From assembly GCA_900313845.1 (NCBI GenBank), contig OMTC01000006.1, positions 1 through 15,136 of the forward strand: 15,136 bases of DNA. Direction: 5' to 3'. Shown here piece after piece: positions 1 through 7,088 of the stretch. Position 1 is the stretch's first letter. Each line of letters begins with the position of its first letter. A program made the position numbers and the translations under genes. This DNA comes from an uncultured Prevotellaceae bacterium (GTDB lineage Bacteria; Bacteroidota; Bacteroidia; Bacteroidales; Bacteroidaceae). The notes under the pieces were generated by a model that worked only from the letters and a program-made list of their open reading frames with translations, was not told the origin of the DNA and did not search any database.

Positions 1-35
1 AAAAGAGGAAAACGAAGACAATAATTTTATTTTAA

Positions 36-144
36 GGAAAGAAATTAGAATAATTAGAATAATTACTCCAAAAATTTGGTGTTGTTTTATATAAAAAACA
101 TGTTATTTCTGATAAAATTATTCTAATTATTTTAATTTCTTTCC
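36..144. repeat. Long A/T-rich inverted repeat downstream of the glycosidase gene
   Basis: Positions 36-64 and 116-144 are 29-base arms of an inverted repeat with a single mismatch (28 of 29 pairs), separated by 51 bases. The outer ends read GGAAAGAAATTA and TAATTTCTTTCC. It lies 53 bases beyond the stop codon of the minus-strand glycosidase, so an RNA copy could fold into a long hairpin and act as a terminator or 3' end stabiliser; that role is an inference. There is no G/C-rich stem followed by a clean T tract, so it is not a textbook intrinsic terminator. Its internal AATTAGAATAATT periodicity resembles the palindrome at 13162-13343 in style but not in exact sequence. Confidence 0.75.
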
Positions 145-196
145 GAATATAATTTTCCGATAAATAATCGATTCAATTATAGTAAGTTAGATACGA

Positions 197-3034
197 TTAC
201 CTCACTTGAATCTTCGCGGTCTTGCCTCCAGCACGGATGATGTAGATGCCAGGGGTTTGAGTGGCGTTGGATGCAGCGCGTGAACCACCGATGGTGTAGA
301 GGTCGAAATCCTTGTAGCCATCCACGTAAATGATGCGGTTGATAACGTGTACGTTCAGGGCATTTTCGGAACGGATGATGATTGGCTTTTCGATGGCTGA
401 TGGATTGCGTTTTGCCTCGCCTCTGTAGAGCACGAACCAAGCTACGTTGTCGGCTGTTGCCTTGGTGTCGGTTCCCGTTGCGGTCACACTCTTATCGACG
501 ATACGACGAACGCGAACTCCCGTGGCATAGGATGTTTTCTCGCCATCTACGGTGATGGAGGTGGTGATGAGGGAGTTTTGACGAAGAACGGTAGGAACAG
601 GTGTGTTATTGCTTTGGATTTCACCGAAAACGAGTGGGTCTTGCACCATGAGCGTGTCGAGGGTTCCTGCGTCGTTGGCTACGGTGAAATAGGCTTGGCG
701 AGCAATGCTGTAGAGAGGGGTTCCACCGATGCCAGCAGCGATGTAGAGTCCGTTTTCCTCATCGATGCAGGTGGTGCCAGGAGTGACTGCCATGTATGCC
801 AACTGTTGGTTGGTGGCAGGTTTCTTGGCGTAGCCGTCTTCGTAGGATACGACGCACTTGAAGCCTGTGTTGGTCACGTCCCAAACCTTGTGCATGATTG
901 GTCCGTTGGTCTTAACGGCTGAACGGACACAGGAGGTGATAACGACTGGAGTGACGCCTTCAGGGAATGGGGTGCTGAACTGCACTTCGGTGGTGTCCTT
1001 CAGGAGGATGGATCCTGTTTGCATGGTCATGTCGCCGTAGGTGAGGATGGTGTCGGCAGGAGTGACGAGGAATGGCACTTCTTCAGGTGTCTTGAAAGAG
1101 GTTTCGCTGTCGCTCTGCTTGCTCCAGAAAAGTCCTTGGTAGTCGAAGGCTGTCTTGGAAATGGTGGATGCTGTGAAGTAAGGCTCTGCCACCGCCTTCG
1201 TGTTGTTCTGCGTCTGCAAACCCGTGAAAACGAATGGCTTCACATTGTATGTCTTGGAGAATTCCACGTTGACAGGGTCGGTTGGGTCGGTGATGGTGAG
1301 ACTACCGAATTCGAAAGTGTCGTTGCCTTCAGCACCACCTATGGAAACGTATGCCTCGCCCGAATAGCGCTGACGACCGTCGGAGTCGTAGGTGTGGACG
1401 CGATAGATGGCAAGTCCCTTGTAGTTGGTGAGGGTATCGGCACTGAAGGTAACATCAGTCCTGTTCTGCAAACCCTTCACACCAATGACCTTCCAGGTCT
1501 TTTCGCCATCGAGCTTGCGCTCCACAAGGGTGGAGTCGGTCTGCTTGCCGTTGAGGTTGTTCCACTTGAGCTCGACGCGCTTGCTGGACTTGTAGAAGTT
1601 GACGGTGAGGTCGGTTGGGGATTTGTAGTTCCATCCCATGGTGTATTCGTTAGCATCGCTGTAGGCGGTGTTCGACTTCAGATTTGCGAACCATTCGCCA
1701 GCCTTGGTGAGCGCACCGTTGAGCACGATGTTACGACAATCCTGCACCCAGTTGTAAACGGCATGACGCTCCAGTTTGTTGTTGGCTTCGAGTGCAGTGA
1801 TGATGTTAGAAAGGCGCTCGAGCTGATGGTTTGCGTTGGCTGTGGAATAGGAACGGTCGGAGGTAGGCCATGTTTCGCTGGTCCAGTTGGCACCGTTGTT
1901 GAACTCGGTGAGCCACACAGGGCGACCTCCAAAGTGGTTGGAGGTGGAGCTGATGTCGCCTGAATAGCTGGAACCAGGGCTGTACCAGTAGATGTGGTCG
2001 GCAATGAAGTCGATGCGGTAGTTGTACTCATTGCAGAAGTTCATGAAGGTGGTCAGCCAACTGTTGCGAGCACTGCCCGACATGGCTGGAGAACCCACAC
2101 GGAAACCACTGGCGTAGGCGTTTGCCCATGAGCCGCTCTTGAAGAACACGTTCTCGATGTCCTCCACAGGGGTGTATTTCTCACGGGAGTCACCCGAGTT
2201 GTCGGGCTCGTTGTTGCCAAGCATGGTGTTGACACCTGTGCGTCCATTGATTTCGTTCCATGAAGGCCATCCTTCGTGGTGGTGCTGAGGAATGTACTCG
2301 AAGTCCTCGGATGCATAGCCCTGTCCGTCCCATCCGTAGCGCCAAGTGGCGTTGAGTTGGCCGAACTGACCTGGGTCGCCTGCCGTTCCTTTCTTGGTGA
2401 CGCGGCGCCAAGGGAAGACACGGATGAATCCTGCACGTCCGCTGATGTATTTGCCGTATGTGACTTTCGCGAAGTCGATTTCCTTGTCCTCGTCCTGAGC
2501 GATGAAGCACTTGCTCCATCCCAAGCCGTTGGCGTTGGTGGCGATGGTTGCCATGTAACCACGCTTCAACTTGATGGAGCGAACGTTGTTCACCCAATCG
2601 CCAGTGGTGTAGGTGGTGTAAGGTACGAAGGAATTGATGGCGTCGCCTCCGAAATTGCTTTCCGTAAAGACGGTGAGCGGACGGAAGGAGAGTTCGGCAT
2701 GAGGATAGACGATGGCTCCGTTGTCGTAGATTTCGAGCCAGCAGTTGGTGCCATCCACAGCTTTTGCACCATTGATTTTGATGTTGCCGAGATAGGTTTT
2801 TGCCTTGGAAGGTTTGAGCGACTTGAAGATGACAACTGCGTCGGCATTGACGATGTCGATGCTTCCCGTGGTGGCAAAAGGTGTGGTGCCTGTGATGACG
2901 TAATCTACTGCGTCTGTGAGACTTACGCTTTCTGTGCACTGCGTGACACTCTTGATGGTGTTGCCTGCCCAAAGAAGAGACATGGAACACATGGAGAGAA
3001 GTGTTGCAGCAAGGAGTTTGGTCTTTAGTTTCAT
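197..3034 (-). CDS. Secreted multidomain glycoside hydrolase, GH128-like (Asl1-like catalytic domain), with type IX sorting domain
   Basis: The 945-residue protein begins with a signal peptide (basic KLKTK, hydrophobic core, likely cleavage after LLWA near residue 23). Residues about 118-190 resemble a beta/gamma-crystallin-type module (TVFTESNFGG at 121-130). Residues about 205-455 match the GH128/Asl1-like barrel: the candidate acid/base is E276 in NNEPD, DFIADHIYWY lies at 342-351, and the candidate nucleophile is E377 in VWLTEFN; the spacing of about 100 residues suits a clan A retaining enzyme. Characterised GH128 members are beta-1,3-glucanases, so a beta-1,3-glucan substrate is inferred. 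A fibronectin III-like module follows at about 472-566. Two or three beta-rich repeats with H-type-lectin-like patterns (about 575-640, 672-755 and perhaps 797-875) come next. Residues about 885-945 look like a Por secretion tail (DLYTIGG, then PGIYIIR, then KIQVR), implying export by type IX secretion and surface anchoring or release. No Shine-Dalgarno sequence precedes the ATG. The gene stands alone, divergent from lpxD. Catalytic family fairly sure; accessory domains tentative. Confidence 0.85.
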   Translation of the reverse strand: MKLKTKLLAATLLSMCSMSLLWAGNTIKSVTQCTESVSLTDAVDYVITGTTPFATTGSIDIVNADAVVIFKSLKPSKAKTYLGNIKINGAKAVDGTNCWLEIYDNGAIVYPHAELSFRPLTVFTESNFGGDAINSFVPYTTYTTGDWVNNVRSIKLKRGYMATIATNANGLGWSKCFIAQDEDKEIDFAKVTYGKYISGRAGFIRVFPWRRVTKKGTAGDPGQFGQLNATWRYGWDGQGYASEDFEYIPQHHHEGWPSWNEINGRTGVNTMLGNNEPDNSGDSREKYTPVEDIENVFFKSGSWANAYASGFRVGSPAMSGSARNSWLTTFMNFCNEYNYRIDFIADHIYWYSPGSSYSGDISSTSNHFGGRPVWLTEFNNGANWTSETWPTSDRSYSTANANHQLERLSNIITALEANNKLERHAVYNWVQDCRNIVLNGALTKAGEWFANLKSNTAYSDANEYTMGWNYKSPTDLTVNFYKSSKRVELKWNNLNGKQTDSTLVERKLDGEKTWKVIGVKGLQNRTDVTFSADTLTNYKGLAIYRVHTYDSDGRQRYSGEAYVSIGGAEGNDTFEFGSLTITDPTDPVNVEFSKTYNVKPFVFTGLQTQNNTKAVAEPYFTASTISKTAFDYQGLFWSKQSDSETSFKTPEEVPFLVTPADTILTYGDMTMQTGSILLKDTTEVQFSTPFPEGVTPVVITSCVRSAVKTNGPIMHKVWDVTNTGFKCVVSYEDGYAKKPATNQQLAYMAVTPGTTCIDEENGLYIAAGIGGTPLYSIARQAYFTVANDAGTLDTLMVQDPLVFGEIQSNNTPVPTVLRQNSLITTSITVDGEKTSYATGVRVRRIVDKSVTATGTDTKATADNVAWFVLYRGEAKRNPSAIEKPIIIRSENALNVHVINRIIYVDGYKDFDLYTIGGSRAASNATQTPGIYIIRAGGKTAKIQVR

Positions 3035-3355
3035 TAGTTATTGGTTTTTTTAGTCAACATATTTCCACAAATTATCTCAAATCATTTGGCGATGGACTTA
3101 TTAAAATAAAAAGTCAATGTAAATGAATTTGCAATATTACGAAAGATTTTTGAGTGCTAAAAAAGTTTTATGTTAAAATGAGATGTCTGTTAAAAAGTTT
3201 TAACAAATGAAGCGGACTGAGCGTGAAGAGGAAAGAAAGGCTTATCTGCAAAATTATATGTTCATTTTTGATGATAATGTGTTGAATAGGCGTGTAATTT
3301 GCAGAGAATTGGAAAAAAAAGAAAGAAAAATAGTGAGAGGACGGATTTCTTTTTG

Positions 3356-3363
3356 TAAATTTG
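3356..3363 (+). promoter_or_regulatory. Candidate promoter -7 box for lpxD
   Basis: TAAATTTG matches the Bacteroidota -7 consensus TAnnTTTG exactly and is followed by CAAAG, which would place a transcription start near 3370 and give a leader of about 140 bases before the lpxD ATG. I see no good TTTG -33 element at the usual 19-21 base spacing, so the call rests on the -7 box and position only. The 8-mer can occur by chance in such A/T-rich DNA. Confidence 0.35.
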
Positions 3364-3415
3364 CAAAGTTGTGTATGCGCGTGAGCATGTGTATGCATAG
3401 TGAATAACTGAGAGT

Positions 3416-3490
3416 GACACTCAAGGCAGAGCGTTTATTCGTAGGATAAGACCTTGGTGTCTAACAAGAAATGACCCGATATTTTTCGGG
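3416..3490 (+). promoter_or_regulatory. Possible structured 5' leader of lpxD
   Basis: Three helices can be drawn in order. The outer stem pairs GACAC-T-CAAGG (3416-3426) with CCTTGGTGTC (3452-3461): ten base pairs with one bulged T at 3421. Inside its loop TTATTC (3435-3440) pairs with GGATAA (3444-3449), six pairs including one G-U, around the loop GTA. A separate short hairpin, CCCGA/TCGGG (3475-3479 and 3486-3490), ends 22 bases before the lpxD start codon. The arrangement lies between the candidate promoter and the gene, so it could be a cis-acting RNA controlling the lipid A operon. It matches no riboswitch or leader family I know. The helices are read by eye and no energy was computed. 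Confidence 0.35.
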
Positions 3491-3512
3491 ATAAAAAGCT
3501 ATTATTTAATCA

Positions 3513-4553
3513 ATGACATTTACAGCGGAACAAATTGCAGCACTTGTGGGTGGAACAATTGAAGGGGATGCAAGTGTGCAAATCACTACTTTTGCAAAGA
3601 TAGAAGAGGGAACTCCTGGTGCGATTTCCTTCTTGTCTAATTCCAAATACGAACATTATCTCTATGAGACAAAATCGAGCGCTGTGCTCGTGAATCGTGA
3701 CTTCGTGGCTCAGCAGCCTGTGGAAGCCACACTGATTCGTGTGGATAATGCTTACGAGACAGTGGCAAAGTTGCTGACGATGTATCAGTCCATGCAGCAG
3801 AAGAAGACGGGCATTAGCGAGAAGGCAATCATTTCGGAATCGGCTGAGATTGGCGAGGACTGCTATGTGGCTCCTTTGGCATACATCGGCGATAACGTGA
3901 AGATTGGTCGCGGCACTGCTATCTATCCGAATGTGGTGGTTGAAGACAATGTGACGATAGGTGAGGATTGCACCATCTATCCAAACGTGACGATTTACCA
4001 CGATTGCAAGTTGGGTTCGAGAATCACACTTCATGCAGGTGTTGTGATTGGTGCTGATGGATTTGGTTTTGCTCCTACGGCTAATGGCTACGAGAAGATT
4101 CCTCAGATAGGAATCGTAACCATTGAGGATGATGTGGAAATAGGTGCCAACACTTGTGTGGACCGTTCTACCATGGGAACCACCATTATTCGTCACGGCG
4201 TGAAGCTCGACAACCTCGTGCAGATAGCACACAACGTGGATGTGGGTGCCAACACGGTGATGTCGGCTCAGGTAGGCGTGGCAGGAACTTCGAAGATTGG
4301 CGAATGGTGTATGCTTGGAGGACAGGTGGGAGTGAGTGGACATCTCACAATCGGTCCTCGCACGCATGTGGGTGCTCAATCGGGATTGACAAATACCTTG
4401 GTTGTTCGCCAAGGAGGAAATGTGCTGATGGGTTATCCTGCTGTGGAACACAAGCTCTTTGCTAAGCAGGCGGCTGCCTTGAAACAACTTCCTGATTTGC
4501 TGAAGGAAGTGGCTGAGCTGAAAAGGCAGTTGGAGGAGATGAAAATGAAATAA
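3513..4553 (+). CDS. lpxD: UDP-3-O-(3-hydroxyacyl)glucosamine N-acyltransferase LpxD
   Basis: LpxD transfers a 3-hydroxyacyl chain from ACP to the amino group of UDP-3-O-acyl-glucosamine, the third step of lipid A synthesis, in the cytoplasm. The 346 residues match the family length. An N-terminal uridine-binding domain (residues about 1-98, with FAKIEEGTPGAISFLSN) leads into a left-handed beta-helix of hexapeptide repeats (about 103-310). The signature GADGFGFAP lies at 180-188. H240 in QIAHNVDVG fits the catalytic histidine (H239 in E. coli). The final 35 residues form a charged helix, as in other LpxD trimers. The ATG at 3513 gives the canonical start MTFTAEQIAALVGG and has no Shine-Dalgarno sequence. 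It is the first gene of the lpxD, lpxC-fabZ, lpxA series. Identification is secure; the length of the acyl chain used cannot be read from the sequence. Confidence 0.97.
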   Translation: MTFTAEQIAALVGGTIEGDASVQITTFAKIEEGTPGAISFLSNSKYEHYLYETKSSAVLVNRDFVAQQPVEATLIRVDNAYETVAKLLTMYQSMQQKKTGISEKAIISESAEIGEDCYVAPLAYIGDNVKIGRGTAIYPNVVVEDNVTIGEDCTIYPNVTIYHDCKLGSRITLHAGVVIGADGFGFAPTANGYEKIPQIGIVTIEDDVEIGANTCVDRSTMGTTIIRHGVKLDNLVQIAHNVDVGANTVMSAQVGVAGTSKIGEWCMLGGQVGVSGHLTIGPRTHVGAQSGLTNTLVVRQGGNVLMGYPAVEHKLFAKQAAALKQLPDLLKEVAELKRQLEEMKMK

Positions 4554-4556
4554 AAA

Positions 4557-4628
4557 AAGCCTCACCCCCAACCCCTCTCCGAAGGGCGAGGGGAGTAGAA
4601 TGAAGGGGGGCTTCGGCAGAGCCGAAGC
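4557..4628. repeat. G/C-rich REP-like palindrome plus perfect hairpin between lpxD and lpxC-fabZ
   Basis: Four bases after the lpxD stop, AAGCC at 4557 opens an imperfect inverted repeat that closes with GGGGGGCTT (4605-4613); within it CCCCTC (4572-4577) pairs with GAGGGG (4588-4593). A second hairpin overlaps its end: GCTTCGGC (4610-4617), loop AGA, GCCGAAGC (4621-4628), a perfect eight-pair stem. There is no T tract, so it is not an obvious intrinsic terminator, though it may slow or attenuate readthrough from lpxD. The sequence resembles the CCTCCCC elements at 14007-14117 and is probably of the same class of dispersed palindrome. Confidence 0.7.
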
Positions 4629-4691
4629 TTACGGAGAAACTAACGGAAGCTTACAGAAAGAAACAGAACGGAAGCTTACTGAAAGACTGAA
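4622..4691 (+). repeat. Three short imperfect tandem copies upstream of lpxC-fabZ
   Basis: The core CGAAGCTTAC / CGGAAGCTTAC followed by (G/A)GAAA-type sequence recurs at 4622-4643, 4644-4668 and 4669-4691, giving units of 22, 25 and 23 bases. The first copy shares its GCCGAAGC with the 3' arm of the preceding hairpin, suggesting local duplication from it. No function is evident. Confidence 0.6.
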
Positions 4692-4733
4692 ATTAAAACT
4701 ACATATAAAGAATAAAACGAAAACGAACATACA

Positions 4734-6113
4734 ATGAAACAACTAACACTGAAGGATAGTTTTACCGTGAAGGGAAAGGGTTTGCACACGGGTGAGTTTA
4801 TTACAGCTACATTCATGCCTGCCCCTCCTCATCATGGATACAAGATTCAGCGTATTGACTTGGAAAATAAGCCTATCATCGACTGTTTGGCAGAAAATGT
4901 GGCTGACACTCAGCGCGGCACAGTATTGTTGAAGGACGGTGTGAAGGTAAGTACGATTGAGCATGCGATGGCTGCTCTTTATGCTTCGAGAATCGACAAC
5001 TGTTTGATTCAGTTGGATGGTCCAGAAATGCCCATCCTTGATGGTTCTGCTTTGATTTTCGTTCAGGAAATCCAACGCGTAGGTTTGGTGGAACAGGATG
5101 CTGACAAAGAATACTTTATTGTAAAGCATAAGATTGAGGTGAAGGGCGAGCATGGTGAGCATCTGCTCATTCTGCCAGATGAGGAATTCAGTGTGAATGC
5201 CCAGATTGCTTTCAACTCGAAGGTGCTGGCAAGTCAGTTTGCTGTGTTGGAGCACGTGGAAGATTTTGCTGAGGAAGTGGCTTCTGCTCGCACATTCGTT
5301 TTTGTGAGAGAAATTGAACCATTGCTCAACCTCGGTCTCATCAAGGGTGGCGACCTCGACAATGCCATCGTGATTTATGAGAATGAGTTGACGCAGGAGC
5401 GTTACGATGCATTGGCTGACCAGATTGGTGTGCCTCATAAGGATGCGCATCATTTGGGCTATCTCAACAACAAGCCTTTGACTTGGCCTAACGAAACGGC
5501 TCGCCATAAGTTGCTCGACATCATCGGTGACTTGGCACTCGTGGGACGTCCTATCCGAGGTCGTGTGATTGCCACGAAACCTGGTCACACTATCAATAAT
5601 AAGTTTGCGCGTGAGATTCGCAAGGACATCAAGAAGCATGAGGTGCAAGTGCCAGAGTACGATCCAAACAAGGCACCGGTGATGGATGTGAATCGCATTC
5701 GCGAATTGCTTCCGCACCGCTATCCGATGCAGTTGGTGGATAAGGTGATTGATATTCACGATAACTATATTGTGGGTGTCAAGAATGTGACTTCGAACGA
5801 ACCATTCTTCTTGGGACATTTCCCTCAGGAACCCGTGATGCCAGGTGTGCTGCTTGTGGAGGCAATGGCACAAGCAGGCGGACTCTTGGTGCTCAATTCT
5901 GTGGATGAACCTGAGCGCTGGTCCACTTACTTCGCAAAGATTGACAACGTGAGATTCCGCCACAAGGTGGTACCAGGCGATACGCTTATCTTCCTTGTGA
6001 AGCTGCTGGCTCCTGTACGGAGAGGCATTTCGTCGATGCGAGGACTTATTTTCGTGGGCGACAATGTGGTAGCGGAAGCTGAATTCACCGCTTCGATTGT
6101 GAAGAATAAGTGA
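4734..6113 (+). CDS. lpxC-fabZ: Bifunctional LpxC deacetylase / FabZ 3-hydroxyacyl-ACP dehydratase fusion
   Basis: Residues 1 to about 303 are LpxC, the zinc enzyme that deacetylates UDP-3-O-acyl-GlcNAc, the committed step of lipid A synthesis. Zinc ligands fit H77 (in TIEHAMAAL), H258 and D262 (in ETARHKLLDIIGDLALVG), with E76 beside the metal and H285 (KPGHTINNK) as the second active-site histidine. After a short linker, residues about 318-459 are FabZ, which dehydrates 3-hydroxyacyl-ACP in fatty acid elongation; its catalytic pair is H362 (GHFPQEPVMPGV) and E376 (EAMAQAGG), with the usual LLPHRYPMQLVDKV at 325-338. Both active sites look intact. Such fusions are usual in Bacteroidota. Joining the two may balance use of 3-hydroxyacyl-ACP between lipid A and phospholipid, an inference. 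The ATG at 4734 gives the canonical start KQLTLKDSFTVKGKGLHTG. It sits 180 bases after lpxD, across the repeats listed, and 105 bases before lpxA. Confidence 0.97.
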   Translation: MKQLTLKDSFTVKGKGLHTGEFITATFMPAPPHHGYKIQRIDLENKPIIDCLAENVADTQRGTVLLKDGVKVSTIEHAMAALYASRIDNCLIQLDGPEMPILDGSALIFVQEIQRVGLVEQDADKEYFIVKHKIEVKGEHGEHLLILPDEEFSVNAQIAFNSKVLASQFAVLEHVEDFAEEVASARTFVFVREIEPLLNLGLIKGGDLDNAIVIYENELTQERYDALADQIGVPHKDAHHLGYLNNKPLTWPNETARHKLLDIIGDLALVGRPIRGRVIATKPGHTINNKFAREIRKDIKKHEVQVPEYDPNKAPVMDVNRIRELLPHRYPMQLVDKVIDIHDNYIVGVKNVTSNEPFFLGHFPQEPVMPGVLLVEAMAQAGGLLVLNSVDEPERWSTYFAKIDNVRFRHKVVPGDTLIFLVKLLAPVRRGISSMRGLIFVGDNVVAEAEFTASIVKNK

Positions 6114-6218
6114 ATAGAAAAGCTATCTTGCGAAGACTCAGTTGTTTTAAAAACGAAATTTTTAAAAACGGTGGCTTTAAAGACAAAATAATTAAACTAA
6201 AAATAAATAAAACGGAAT

Positions 6219-6992
6219 ATGGCAAAAATTAGTCCTTTAGCATATATTGATCCTGAAGCACAGATCGGTGAAAACTGTGAGATTGGTGCTTTCTGCTACA
6301 TTGATAAAAATGTGGTGATAGGTGATAACAATGTGCTGATGAATAGTGTTACTCTCTTGAGTGGTACCCGTATGGGCAGTGGCAATCATATCTTCCCAGG
6401 AGCAGTGATTGGTGCTATCCCTCAGGATTTGAAATTCCGTGGTGAGGAAACCACAGCGGAGATTGGTGATAACAATAAGATACGTGAGAATGTGACCATC
6501 AACCGTGGTACTGCTGCGAAAGGTAAGACCGTGGTGGGTTCCAACAACCTCATCATGGAGAATGCACACATCCCTCACGATTGCCTTTTTGGCAGTGGTA
6601 TCATCATGGGAAACTCTACCAAACTGGGTGGTGAGGTGATTGTGGATGACAATGCCATCATCTCTGCTTCGGTGCTTGTGCATCAGTTCTGTCATGTTGG
6701 TGGCTACACGATGGTGCAGGGTGGAAGTCGTACGAGCAAAGACATCCCTCCTTTCATCATTGCTGGTAAAGAGCCTATTGCTTATGCAGGACTCAATATT
6801 GTGGGTCTGCGTCGTCGCAAGTTCCCACCTAATATCATTGAGGACATTCACGACACCTATCGCTTGATTTATAACAGCAACCTCACCGTTCAAGAAGCTA
6901 TCGAGCAAATCGAATATGGTATTGAACTGGGTCCAGAGGTGAGGTATATCATCGAATTTGTTAAGAGTTCTCAAAGAGGAATTATTCGATAA
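6219..6992 (+). CDS. lpxA: UDP-N-acetylglucosamine O-acyltransferase LpxA
   Basis: LpxA adds a 3-hydroxyacyl chain from ACP to the 3-hydroxyl of UDP-GlcNAc, the first, reversible step of lipid A synthesis. The 257-residue length is typical. A left-handed beta-helix of hexapeptide repeats covers about residues 1-188 (IGENCEIGAF, VVIGDNN), followed by a helical C-terminal domain (about 190-257, starting NIVGLRRRKFPPNII). IRENVTINRGT lies at 88-98, and H120 in NAHIPHDC corresponds to the catalytic H125 of E. coli; HQFCHVGG follows at 155-162. The start MAKISPLAYIDPEAQIG is canonical. The ATG follows an A-rich stretch with no strong ribosome site (weak CGGAA). Gene order is lpxD, lpxC-fabZ, lpxA; lpxB is not in this window. 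Confidence 0.97.
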   Translation: MAKISPLAYIDPEAQIGENCEIGAFCYIDKNVVIGDNNVLMNSVTLLSGTRMGSGNHIFPGAVIGAIPQDLKFRGEETTAEIGDNNKIRENVTINRGTAAKGKTVVGSNNLIMENAHIPHDCLFGSGIIMGNSTKLGGEVIVDDNAIISASVLVHQFCHVGGYTMVQGGSRTSKDIPPFIIAGKEPIAYAGLNIVGLRRRKFPPNIIEDIHDTYRLIYNSNLTVQEAIEQIEYGIELGPEVRYIIEFVKSSQRGIIR

Positions 6993-6995
6993 GAA

Positions 6996-7080
6996 AATTA
7001 AGAATGAAGAATGAAAAATGAAGAATGTATTTTAGTTTAAGTAATTTTAATTCTTCATTCTTCATTCTTCATTATAAATT
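6996..7080. repeat. TTCTTCA-type palindromic repeat, copy 1, upstream of the acidic protein gene
   Basis: A 24-base arm at 7003-7026 (repeats of the heptad GAATGAA) pairs with 7050-7073 (ATTCTTC units) with one mismatch, enclosing a 23-base A/T-rich loop. It begins three bases after the lpxA stop and ends 15 bases before the next ATG. Related but decayed copies lie in the next gaps at 8601-8647 and 11059-11107. After the right arm comes AATTTACAT just before the start codon, a string repeated before the penicillin-binding protein gene. Confidence 0.8.
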
Positions 7081-7088
7081 TACATACC

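Larger units (their letters stand above)
3035..3512. other. Divergent intergenic region between the glycosidase gene and lpxD
   Basis: This 478-base A/T-rich stretch separates two outward-facing genes and must hold the promoters of both. On the lpxD side I see a candidate -7 box and a foldable leader (listed separately). On the glycosidase side I could not find a convincing TTTG/TAnnTTTG pair; a TAATTTTG match on the minus strand at 3249-3256 lacks an upstream partner. Short open frames on both strands here (for example 3207-3407 plus) are low-complexity, rich in K/E/R or in H/F, and have no family resemblance, so I do not call genes. Confidence 0.6.

Noticed and set aside
1019..1963. 314-codon open frame on the plus strand opposite the glycosidase
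   Set aside because: It is antisense to a gene with clear catalytic motifs, and its protein shows no recognisable family, only a V/G-rich composition expected from the reverse strand.
3249..3256. Minus-strand TAATTTTG as the glycosidase promoter
   Set aside because: No TTTG partner at the right distance, and it would leave a leader of over 200 bases; likely chance in A/T-rich DNA.
3207..3407. Possible small gene (66 codons) in the divergent region
   Set aside because: Low-complexity K/E/R-rich start, no ribosome site, runs across the candidate lpxD promoter and has no recognised relative.
3510..4571. 353-codon open frame opposite lpxD
   Set aside because: Shadow of lpxD; His/Ser/Cys-rich and without any family motif.
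4743..5963. 406-codon open frame on the minus strand opposite lpxC-fabZ
   Set aside because: It is the reverse-strand shadow of a gene with all active-site residues in place; the translation is rich in H, I and C with no domain.
6996..7080. Heptad repeats as a CRISPR or minisatellite array
   Set aside because: There are no unique spacers of constant size, only two inverted arms of a short motif, and no cas genes.
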